This document shows positions 1 to 5,707 of a DNA stretch of 8,004 nucleotides, piece by piece. The position numbers were made by a program, and so were the translations under genes. How positions within the stretch are numbered: the first letter of the stretch is position 1; every line of letters starts with the position of its first letter. The DNA lies in the NCBI GenBank assembly GCA_021846795.1, contig JAJZWG010000029.1:1-8004 (forward strand), written 5' to 3'. The DNA is from a bacterium. GTDB lineage: Bacteria; Patescibacteriota; Saccharimonadia; Saccharimonadales; UBA4665. The notes below the pieces were generated by a model that was not told the DNA's origin, searched no databases, and saw only the letters and a program-made list of their open reading frames with translations.

Positions 1-111
1 AAGACTGTCAGATCAGGAGTTATTATGATTGACGGTAAAGAATATTTCGCTAAAGCTTCTCTTCCCAAAGATGTGGATAAATTACTATGGAAACTCAAAC
101 GAACACACTAA
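1..111 (+). CDS. C-terminal end of an unidentified protein (5' truncated by window)
   Basis: An open frame runs from the first base to a TAA at 109-111 and gives 36 residues, beginning KTVRSGVIMIDGKEYF and ending WKLKRTH. The piece is hydrophilic, mixes charged and hydrophobic residues, and looks like a soluble alpha/beta domain end rather than a membrane protein. I do not recognise the family and assign no function. It is followed within 16 bases by a strong inverted-repeat terminator, which supports this being a true gene end. It converges on the minus-strand pilin array, so it is probably not part of the secretion locus. An internal ATG at 25 could start a 28-residue peptide, but the frame is open through the window edge, so a longer upstream gene is more likely. 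Confidence 0.6.
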   Translation, partial: KTVRSGVIMIDGKEYFAKASLPKDVDKLLWKLKRTH

Positions 112-126
112 TTGCGGAACTCAGGT

Positions 127-159
127 ATTAAAAAACTCCCAATTTGGGAGTTTTTTAAT
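127..159. terminator. Bidirectional intrinsic terminator between convergent genes
   Basis: Positions 127-142 and 144-159 are perfect reverse complements (16 bases each). The core hairpin is CTCCC/GGGAG with an AATTT loop, flanked by an A-run on the left (130-135) and a T-run on the right (151-156). Read on either strand, the GC stem is followed by six Ts, so it can end both the plus-strand gene stopping at 111 and the minus-strand pilin gene stopping at 179. Confidence 0.88.
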
Positions 160-178
160 ATCAATAAAGTTTTTTATT

Positions 179-607
179 TTAAGAAGCCGCACCAATAACA
201 TAATGAACGATAATTTGAGCTATAACAACAATAACTAATCCAACAATAGCATAAACTAAGGTATTTTTAGCTCCACTGACTTTTTCTCCTGCTCCTCCAG
301 ATGTTATATAACGAAAACCAGAATAAATAATCATAATAACCGCTATAATACCAACTATAATAGTAAAGATATTTACCACTTTGGTAGCTAAACTCTGAAT
401 GCTAGGTGAAAGACCATTTGATGATGAAGTTCCACAACTACCAGAAGTACTACCCGTAGCATTATTAACACCTTGGCATAAACTATTAGTAATAGAACTT
501 GAAGAAGCTGCAAAGGCAGAAGTTGCTAAAGCTGGTACAAAAGTTGGGCTCATCATAGTTAACGTCATAACTATTAAAAGACTAATTTTTTTAATTTTCG
601 ATATCAT
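179..607 (-). CDS. VirB2/TrbC-like T4SS pilin, copy 1 (separately expressed candidate)
   Basis: This 142-residue protein has a basic start and hydrophobic signal peptide (about 1-33, with a likely SPase I site after SAFA). A Ser/Asn/Gly-rich segment with two cysteines (C44, C58) follows, then a first membrane helix at about 73-96, a short loop with GFRYITSGG (97-105), K109 and AK (113-114), and a second helix at about 116-138. That architecture, two helices joined by a short polar loop behind a cleavable leader, is the CPR-type T4SS pilin pattern. It is the last of six related minus-strand genes, but unlike the others it is separated from its neighbour by 63 bases carrying a promoter candidate. 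An AAAGG Shine-Dalgarno lies five bases before the ATG. The C-terminal half is nearly the same as in copy 2. I infer it may be the most strongly expressed pilin; the family assignment rests on architecture and motif. Confidence 0.85.
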   Translation of the reverse strand: MISKIKKISLLIVMTLTMMSPTFVPALATSAFAASSSSITNSLCQGVNNATGSTSGSCGTSSSNGLSPSIQSLATKVVNIFTIIVGIIAVIMIIYSGFRYITSGGAGEKVSGAKNTLVYAIVGLVIVVIAQIIVHYVIGAAS

Positions 608-633
608 AGAAACCTTTCTTTATGTTTATTAAT

Positions 634-663
634 TTTATACTACACTTTGGGTAAAAAAATCAA
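634..663 (-). promoter_or_regulatory. Candidate promoter for pilin copy 1
   Basis: On the minus strand, TTGATT (663-658) and TATAAA (639-634) are separated by 18 bases, a fair match to a sigma70-type promoter. The predicted start of transcription near 627 would leave a leader of about 20 bases containing AAAGG (617-613) before the ATG at 607. The region is AT-rich, so chance matches are possible. Confidence 0.45.
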
Positions 664-670
664 ATCAATC

Positions 671-1063
671 TTACTTTCCAGCAGTATTAATCACAAAATG
701 AACTATTACTTGAGCTAAAACAATAATAACCAATCCAACAATAGCTCCAATCAAAGTACTTTTAGCTGAGTTGACTTTATTGCTATCACCACCAGAACTT
801 ATATATTTATATCCAGCATAAATTATTAAAACCAAAATTATAACACCGGCTATATAGGTTAAAATATTAACCACACTAACAACAGCAGAATTTGATGAAC
901 CAACCAATCTATTACCCTGACAACTATTACCAAGCTCATTAGCACCTTGAAGAGCATAATTACTAGAACTATTTGATGTAGTACAACTAATCAAGTTAAT
1001 AGAGCTAAAGCTTAAAAAATTTATTACAGCTAGACCAAAAACTATTAAAATTACTTTTTTCAT
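671..1063 (-). CDS. VirB2/TrbC-like T4SS pilin, copy 2
   Basis: This 130-residue protein opens with MKKV and a hydrophobic leader (about 4-25). A short Ser/Asn-rich segment with C27 and C48 follows, then a helix at about 60-83, the loop GYKYISSGGDSNKVNSAK (84-101) and a second helix at about 104-126. The loop shares DSNKVNSAK exactly with copy 3, while the second helix is almost that of copy 1 (AIVGLVI..AQ.IVH.VI), so it sits between the two in similarity. Its ATG overlaps the stop of copy 3 by one base (TAATG at 1061-1065), which indicates translational coupling; there is no independent Shine-Dalgarno. C27 lies close to the end of the leader (LISC), so a lipobox-like reading was considered, but the context is weak. 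Likely a structural subunit of the T4SS pilus. Confidence 0.83.
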   Translation of the reverse strand: MKKVILIVFGLAVINFLSFSSINLISCTTSNSSSNYALQGANELGNSCQGNRLVGSSNSAVVSVVNILTYIAGVIILVLIIYAGYKYISSGGDSNKVNSAKSTLIGAIVGLVIIVLAQVIVHFVINTAGK

Positions 1064-1446
1064 TATTTTATATTACTTATAACCACGTTAATAATAATTT
1101 TAGCTACAACAATTACAGCTAAACCAACTAAAGAAAAAATTAAACCATTTTTAGCTGAATTAACCTTGTTACTATCACCAGCCGCCCAAGCATACCTAAT
1201 ACCAGAAATAATAATTACTATAACCGCTAAAACACCAGCAATTTCAATTAGAATATTAACAGCGTCAGCAATTTTTAAACTTATTGGATTAGAAGAACTG
1301 GTGGTGTGAGTACTACAAACCGCTGATGATGCAGCTCCATTAACACAATCTTTACTAAAATTAAAGCCATTAGCTTTTGAAACACCAGGCAAAGCAATTA
1401 ATGTCAAAAATAAAACTGAAATACTATATAAAAATATTTTTTTCAT
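1063..1446 (-). CDS. VirB2/TrbC-like T4SS pilin, copy 3
   Basis: This 127-residue protein has a leader at about 1-25 (possible SPase I cleavage after SKA), a short polar segment with C34 and C44, a helix at about 58-81, the loop GIRYAWAAGDSNKVNSAK (82-99) and a second helix at about 102-124. Conserved G, Y, K and AK positions match the other copies, with AWAAG replacing the usual S-S-G-G. It starts four bases after the stop of copy 4 and overlaps copy 2 by one base, so it is part of the five-gene run. No clear Shine-Dalgarno precedes the ATG, which suggests coupling to upstream translation. A pilin role is inferred from family resemblance and context. Confidence 0.82.
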   Translation of the reverse strand: MKKIFLYSISVLFLTLIALPGVSKANGFNFSKDCVNGAASSAVCSTHTTSSSNPISLKIADAVNILIEIAGVLAVIVIIISGIRYAWAAGDSNKVNSAKNGLIFSLVGLAVIVVAKIIINVVISNIK

Positions 1447-1450
1447 GTTG

Positions 1451-1765
1451 TTAAGTTTTATTAATTACAAAAGCTACCATTGCTTCCGCCAAAATAGCTA
1501 CCGCTAAACCTATTAACGAATACAAAATACCATTTTTTGCTTTATTAGTTTTTTGAGGATCACCGTTAGAAACAATATAGCTAATACCGGAAATTACAAT
1601 AGAAAGAGCAGCTAGAGAACCTAAAACAGCAAACACTATCTGAAGAATAGTGTTTAGTTCAGAACTAGTGGCTAAACCACCTTTTTGTGCTCCAGGTAAA
1701 CTACTAAAAGTGCCGGAGGTTGCTCCAGCTAAGTATAGAACTTTTCTAAAAATTATATCCTTCAT
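1451..1765 (-). CDS. VirB2/TrbC-like T4SS pilin, copy 4 (short, no clear leader, no cysteine)
   Basis: At 104 residues this is the shortest paralogue. It keeps the core (helix at about 38-60, loop GISYIVSNGDPQKTNKAK at 60-77, second helix at about 79-101). Its N-terminus (MKDIIFRKVLYLAGATSG) lacks a typical leader and extended ectodomain, and it is the only copy with no cysteine. The ATG lies three bases after the stop of copy 5, with only a weak AGG upstream, so coupling is likely. Without a leader it may insert through its first helix, or residues 6-14 may act as a minimal signal. It could be a minor or platform pilin, or a copy that lost its N-terminal domain. The reading frame is intact. 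Confidence 0.78.
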   Translation of the reverse strand: MKDIIFRKVLYLAGATSGTFSSLPGAQKGGLATSSELNTILQIVFAVLGSLAALSIVISGISYIVSNGDPQKTNKAKNGILYSLIGLAVAILAEAMVAFVINKT

Positions 1766-1768
1766 TTT

Positions 1769-2257
1769 TTAACCTAAACTATGTCCAATATATGTTACAA
1801 AAACTATAGCAGAAATAGCAATAACTAAACCAATTAAAGCGAATAAAATGCTTTGACGCGCCTTATTGGCTTTTTCTGGGTTTCCTTGACTGGTCACATA
1901 TTCAAACCCAGCATAAATTATATAAACAACTGCCACAACTCCGGAAACTCTTAAAAGATCATCAATAATCGCCATAACTACTAAAACAATAGAATTCTGA
2001 CCGCTACAATGCTTGCTGTTCGGTAAAACATTGAAGCAAATATTACAGTTATTGTTTGCAGTAGGATAAGTATTTAAAAATTCATACCATGGTTCTAGTC
2101 CAAAAAATGAAGATTTACAACTAGAAGAAGCCGCATCTAACCTAACACCACTTTGATAAACCAAACTAACTGTATTTTGAGAAACTAGAGTTTGAAAAAT
2201 AATAAAAAATATAAATATACCTAGTATTAAAAACCGGAAAAAACTAAATTGTTTCAT
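1769..2257 (-). CDS. VirB2/TrbC-like T4SS pilin, copy 5, with four-cysteine ectodomain
   Basis: This 162-residue protein has a very hydrophobic leader (about 6-26), then an extended region (about 27-88) with four cysteines (C47, C71, C74, C84) and aromatic residues. A helix at about 90-115, the loop GFEYVTSQGNPEKANKAR (117-134) and a second helix at about 137-158 follow. The core matches the other copies, with R instead of K in the AK position. The NCNICFN segment resembles NCASCYN in copy 6, suggesting a shared small disulfide-bonded domain. The start overlaps the TGA of copy 6 by four bases (ATGA), and AGGAGGG lies eleven bases upstream inside the end of copy 6, so it may be both coupled and independently initiated. 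Confidence 0.82.
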   Translation of the reverse strand: MKQFSFFRFLILGIFIFFIIFQTLVSQNTVSLVYQSGVRLDAASSSCKSSFFGLEPWYEFLNTYPTANNNCNICFNVLPNSKHCSGQNSIVLVVMAIIDDLLRVSGVVAVVYIIYAGFEYVTSQGNPEKANKARQSILFALIGLVIAISAIVFVTYIGHSLG

Positions 2258-2745
2258 TTGCTTAATAACCCTCCTGGAATTATAAACTGTAAAAATGAAT
2301 AAAGAAAAATGTAAGCCAAAAGTACCAATAAGGTATTAATTATTCTACCTTTAGCTTTAGCAGTTTTTTGTGGATCACCTCCCGAAGAAGAATACATAAT
2401 ACCGGCAATTATAATTGAAGCAATAGCCACTAAAACAACCAGACCTGATAATATATTGATGGCTGGTTTAATATAAGCCGAATAAATATTACAGCCAGTC
2501 CCTCCTTCGGTACAGGAAGCGGGGGGTAACTTCTGATAATCTCCTGGACTCGTTAAACATTGTTGACCATTCAAGTTATAACAAGAAGCACAATTACCAT
2601 TGTTCAGTTGACATCCACCACCCGAGCTTAACAATATGTAGCTATTATTAAAACTTTGACTAAAACTAAAGATTAAGATTAAAGCCATTAAGATAAATAT
2701 ACTAAAACGTGAAATTTTTTTTATGAAGCTTTTTTGTTCTAACAT
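2254..2745 (-). CDS. VirB2/TrbC-like T4SS pilin, copy 6, with six-cysteine ectodomain (first gene of the array)
   Basis: This 163-residue protein has a basic N-terminus and leader (about 13-30), then a Gly/Asn/Cys-rich region with six cysteines (C45, C52, C55, C63, C78, C85). A helix at about 93-115, the loop GIMYSSSGGDPQKTAKAK (115-132) and a final hydrophobic segment at about 135-156 follow. That last segment departs from the GLVIVxxAQ pattern of the other copies (it reads LLVLLAYIFLYSF), making this the most divergent core. It is the first gene of the minus-strand unit and is transcribed away from the VirB6-VirB4 operon. No Shine-Dalgarno is visible before its ATG (AAAAAATG). It could be a specialised tip or minor pilin; that is inference from its cysteine-rich exterior. 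Confidence 0.8.
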   Translation of the reverse strand: MLEQKSFIKKISRFSIFILMALILIFSFSQSFNNSYILLSSGGGCQLNNGNCASCYNLNGQQCLTSPGDYQKLPPASCTEGGTGCNIYSAYIKPAINILSGLVVLVAIASIIIAGIMYSSSGGDPQKTAKAKGRIINTLLVLLAYIFLYSFLQFIIPGGLLSK

Positions 2746-2770
2746 TTTTTAAAAAATAAATTAATTATTT

Positions 2771-2799
2771 AAGACAAATATAACACATTATGCTATGAT
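2771..2799 (+). promoter_or_regulatory. Candidate extended -10 promoter for the VirB6-VirB4 operon
   Basis: AAGACA (2771-2776) and TATGAT (2794-2799) are exactly 17 bases apart, and TGC directly before TATGAT forms an extended -10 element. Transcription would start near 2806, leaving only about 12 untranslated bases before the ATG at 2818, with no good Shine-Dalgarno. Confidence 0.6.
2777..2786 (-). promoter_or_regulatory. Candidate extended -10 element for the pilin array
   Basis: On the minus strand TGT-TATATT ends at 2777 and forms an extended -10 with only a poor -35 upstream. It lies inside the spacer of the plus-strand promoter candidate, so the two could not easily be occupied together. 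Predicted start near 2770, about 25 bases before the ATG at 2745. Confidence 0.35.
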
Positions 2800-2817
2800 T
2801 ATCTAAAAAGAATAAAA

Positions 2818-4032
2818 ATGAAAAAAGTTACTGCAATCCTATTTTTTATCTTAGCTTTGTTTCTTGGTGTTGGGCCATTAACATCACTAAATGTTTTAGC
2901 GGCCAGCAACCCTTACAATTTTAATGGCGATACTATAAGTTTTATCAATCATAATGAACTTACTTTAACGATAAATTCAAGTTCAAACATCAGTACTCTT
3001 TCAGGAACCTATACGTCTAATAGTAATAGCACTCTGAATTATTATTCATCCAATAATTCGGGTAGTTGTTCTAGTAAAACACATATAGCTGATAATCAAA
3101 ATAGTTGGACATTAGATTATTATCAAAGAGGTGGTCCACTTCATTATGGATCAAGTAACTGTTTTCAATATTCAATATCAATACCGCAAGGAAGTCTTAA
3201 AAATACATCAAATTTTAATAATATTTATTTTAAATTTATTAACAGTGGACAAATATCTGCCACCGACAATACTCATATTTTTAATTTAACTTCTAATAAA
3301 AACGGGCAAGCAACTTTTAATTACAATGATTCTGGTTGTATTTCAACTTTTACTACCAATTCTTATGTTAATAACCCTTCTAGCAATCAACTACGAGATG
3401 GGGTTGCTGCACCAACCAACAATCCAGCAGCTAATCAAATTCCGATTACTTCTGGTCAATTAACTGTTTCGACACCAACTAAAAAACAAATAGATAGAGG
3501 GTCGGTATCTACTGGAGAGGTTTTTCAAACATATAATCCGCCTTTTGGTTCGGGTTGGCCGGGTTATATAACAACCGCCGAACAACCCAATGCATCACCT
3601 TGTAGTATAAGTAAAGTAGGTCAATCAATTACAATTCAAGATCCAACAATAAATGGTCAATTAGCAACTGCCTTAAATAATCCCAACGCTTCCACAAACA
3701 CTACTTCATCTAACTCAAGTTCTTCTCAAGGATTAAGTTGTGGTTTTTCACTCAATCCACTAAACTGGGTTTTTTGTGGTCTAATCAAATTAGGTCTTTC
3801 AGTTGTTTCGGCTATTAATAATATTATATATTCTGAATTAAACCTTGGTACCTGTAGTAGTGGCCAGTCAGCTTCGTCTGCTCCTAATAAAATATTCGGC
3901 TCTTGCAGCCATAATGGTAGTACGGTTTCTTCAGATTATCATGTGGCCTGGAATACTTTTAGAGACATAGCTTTAGCTTTACTAGTTATAATGACTCTAG
4001 TTATATTAATAGCTCAAGGAATAAAAGGTTAG
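2818..4032 (+). CDS. Secreted/membrane T4SS-associated protein with Ser/Asn-rich ectodomain; probable N-terminal half of a VirB6/TrbL-type protein
   Basis: This 404-residue protein has a clear signal peptide (about 1-29, VLAAS). A large Ser/Asn/Thr-rich exported region (about 30-305) follows, with few charges and scattered cysteines (C83, C115, C174, C262). A Cys-containing hydrophobic segment lies at about 308-338, a short polar loop with C346 and C363 next, and a final helix at about 380-402 (FRDIALALLVIMTLVILIAQ). The end of this helix is followed at once by the VirB6-like gene, with two bases between stop and start. From memory of CPR homologues, the motif W..FRDIALxLLVI...SQ is normally continuous with DAYTxxKxxPRLLI, the start of the next gene, so these two probably form one functional unit. 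No enzymatic motif is visible. The ectodomain would lie outside the cell; an adhesive role is possible but unproven. Confidence 0.78.
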   Translation: MKKVTAILFFILALFLGVGPLTSLNVLAASNPYNFNGDTISFINHNELTLTINSSSNISTLSGTYTSNSNSTLNYYSSNNSGSCSSKTHIADNQNSWTLDYYQRGGPLHYGSSNCFQYSISIPQGSLKNTSNFNNIYFKFINSGQISATDNTHIFNLTSNKNGQATFNYNDSGCISTFTTNSYVNNPSSNQLRDGVAAPTNNPAANQIPITSGQLTVSTPTKKQIDRGSVSTGEVFQTYNPPFGSGWPGYITTAEQPNASPCSISKVGQSITIQDPTINGQLATALNNPNASTNTTSSNSSSSQGLSCGFSLNPLNWVFCGLIKLGLSVVSAINNIIYSELNLGTCSSGQSASSAPNKIFGSCSHNGSTVSSDYHVAWNTFRDIALALLVIMTLVILIAQGIKG

Positions 4033-4037
4033 TTATG
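4023..4037 (+). promoter_or_regulatory. Embedded ribosome binding site and stop/start junction
   Basis: AAAAGG (4023-4028), inside the last codons of the upstream gene, lies six bases before the ATG at 4035; the upstream TAG is at 4030-4032. This is a well-placed Shine-Dalgarno and supports a true second start with reinitiation rather than a sequencing-error split. Confidence 0.65.
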
Positions 4038-5681
4038 TTAGATGCTTATACTTTAAGAAAAACTATTCCAAGGTTAATTATTGTAGCTATTGCCATAACA
4101 TTATCTTGGCCATTATTAGAATTTTTAGTCCAATTATCTAATTTTTTAGGTGATAGTTTAAGTGGTATCTTGCTCAGTCCTTTCAATAATTTACATGGTA
4201 GTTTTACCGGGTCTTTTGAAAATGGTACGGCTATATTAACCATACTTGGTGGAGCAACAATTATAGGTCTTGGAGCTCTTGGTTCTTTAACTTTTATTTT
4301 TGCAGCTTTAATTAGTCTTTTGGTAGCTTTTTTTACTTTAGTTATTCGACAAATCTTATTAGTTCTTCTAATTATAATTTCACCTTTAGCTATTCTAGCT
4401 TATCTTTTACCTAATACCGAAAAATTCTTTAAAATGTGGCGCAAAACCCTTATTTCCGTCTTAATTGTTTTCCCCATAATTACATTATTTATTACAACTG
4501 GTCAAATTTTTTCAAAAATAGCCTTAGCAAGCGGAGGGGCCATCAATCAAATTGTGGCTATTGTAGCTTATTTTATTCCTTACTTACTATTACCTTTAGC
4601 TTTTAGACTAGCTGGTGATTTAATGGGAGCTCTTCATGGGGCCACATTAAATAAAACCGGGGGTACTAGAAAAAGTCTAGCCGGTTATAGGTCTAAAGAA
4701 CGACAAAAACATTTAAATGAATTTAAAACAGGTACTAGGGTCGGAGGTGCTTTAGGTCAAAGTTGGGTTGGTAAAAAATTCAATAATAGAACAGCCAGAT
4801 TGTCTACAGGAATGAAAGGACGTTTTGGAGTTGGCAAGAGAGGTGATACAGCTATGGCTATAAGATCATCGGCTTTCTCAAGAGAACTCCAAGAAAAAGA
4901 CCCAGAATTTCAACAACTTAGCTTAAACGATAATGCTGTTGGTTTATTAGCTTTAAGTGGTGGTACAGAGGCCGGAGCCAGAAGAATAGCTCAACAATTA
5001 GGTCTTAACGCAGATGAAACTGAATCTGCTATCGGAACTATTAAATCTACTGGTGGATTCAACAATCTAAGAACTCAAGCCGCTATTGGTATGTTTGCTA
5101 AACAAAAAGCTAGATTAAAAGGTTTTCAAGATTATGATTCTCTTAATGGAGAGGGGGCTGCTTATAGTCTTGTTAAAGCTTCAGCTAACGCAACGTCAAT
5201 CAACAATCCAGAACATTCTACAGCAATAATGAATGATTTCAGTTTTAACGCCAGACAAAGTGGTGTTGGGGCTATTTCAGATGCAAGTTACTTAGAAAGT
5301 TATAAAAAATTGGATGTTAGTCAAGTTAGCTCACTTCAACCAAAATCAGTTCAAAGATATTTGAATGGTTTTAATCAAACTCTCACCGATCCAAACAGTA
5401 ATCCAGATGCAAAAATTCAAGCTGCCCGTAACATAAAAGAAATCACCAACTTACACAGCGGAACAAGTGAAAGTGCTAACATTGTTAATCAATTTAAAAA
5501 TACAAGAGCTACGCCTAACACAATTCTTGGACCCAATGGAAATCCAATAACAATAAATAGTATTGACGATTACTTGGTTCGTGCAGTCAAACAAGGCCCT
5601 CAACAAAATACAGCTACTCAAGCCTTCAATAAAGATCAACTAAACGATGGTCTGAGAAGTTTTATGCCTGGACAACGTTAA
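4035..5681 (+). CDS. virB6: VirB6/TrbL-like T4SS inner-membrane channel protein
   Basis: This 548-residue protein has a polytopic N-terminal part: helices at about 12-36 (PRLIIVAIAITLSWPLLEF), 66-90, 92-124 (long hydrophobic stretch ending in SPLAILAYLLP), 135-157 and 172-196. It then has a hydrophilic tail (about 200-548) that starts strongly basic (about 207-270, many K/R/G) and continues as an alanine-, asparagine- and serine-rich, probably helical region. The SPLAILAYLLPNTEKFFKMWRKTLI segment is typical of VirB6/TrbL proteins of CPR genomes as I know them; VirB6 forms the inner-membrane part of the T4SS translocation path. The tail probably faces the cytoplasm. It lies between the secreted protein at 2818-4032 and the PrgI-family gene, matching T4SS order. 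The start at 4035 is backed by an AAAGG six bases upstream. Confidence 0.85.
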   Translation: MLDAYTLRKTIPRLIIVAIAITLSWPLLEFLVQLSNFLGDSLSGILLSPFNNLHGSFTGSFENGTAILTILGGATIIGLGALGSLTFIFAALISLLVAFFTLVIRQILLVLLIIISPLAILAYLLPNTEKFFKMWRKTLISVLIVFPIITLFITTGQIFSKIALASGGAINQIVAIVAYFIPYLLLPLAFRLAGDLMGALHGATLNKTGGTRKSLAGYRSKERQKHLNEFKTGTRVGGALGQSWVGKKFNNRTARLSTGMKGRFGVGKRGDTAMAIRSSAFSRELQEKDPEFQQLSLNDNAVGLLALSGGTEAGARRIAQQLGLNADETESAIGTIKSTGGFNNLRTQAAIGMFAKQKARLKGFQDYDSLNGEGAAYSLVKASANATSINNPEHSTAIMNDFSFNARQSGVGAISDASYLESYKKLDVSQVSSLQPKSVQRYLNGFNQTLTDPNSNPDAKIQAARNIKEITNLHSGTSESANIVNQFKNTRATPNTILGPNGNPITINSIDDYLVRAVKQGPQQNTATQAFNKDQLNDGLRSFMPGQR

Positions 5682-5700
5682 AAGTTAAAATCTGTTAAAA
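5677..5700 (+). repeat. Three short GTTAAAA direct repeats in the virB6-prgI spacer
   Basis: GTTAAAA occurs at 5677-5683, 5684-5690 and 5694-5700, spanning the stop codon and most of the 26-base spacer. No hairpin or T-run is present, so it is not a terminator, and there is no Shine-Dalgarno for the next gene. It may simply be AT-rich slippage. Confidence 0.4.
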
Positions 5701-5707
5701 TTAAATT

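Larger units (their letters stand above)
2746..2817. promoter_or_regulatory. Divergent intergenic control region between pilin array and T4SS core operon
   Basis: These 72 bases separate two gene sets that run in opposite directions and are the only non-coding space available to start both. The region is nearly all A/T, has promoter candidates on both strands (listed separately) and shows no obvious long palindrome that would mark a repressor operator. Confidence 0.65.

Noticed and set aside
29..238. Plus-strand open frame of 69 codons
   Set aside because: It runs through the perfect terminator hairpin and into the 3' end of pilin copy 1, with Asn-rich nonsense composition; the supported frame here is 1-111.
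399..632. Plus-strand open frame opposite pilin copy 1
   Set aside because: Antisense shadow of a well-supported pilin with signal peptide and Shine-Dalgarno; no ribosome site of its own.
671..1063. Lipoprotein reading of pilin copy 2 (Cys at residue 27 after LIS)
   Set aside because: The residues before the cysteine (NLIS-C) are a weak lipobox and a second cysteine (C48) pairs better with a disulfide reading, as in copies 1 and 3.
4046..4243. Minus-strand frame inside the VirB6-like gene
   Set aside because: Shadow of hydrophobic codons of the real gene; no family resemblance and no ribosome site.
5451..5639. Minus-strand frame inside the VirB6-like tail
   Set aside because: Shadow frame; Cys-rich composition arises from reverse reading of Ala/Thr/Asn codons.
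5677..5707. Terminator or promoter in the virB6-prgI spacer
   Set aside because: Only GTTAAAA repeats; no GC stem, no T-run and no convincing -35/-10 pair in 26 bases.
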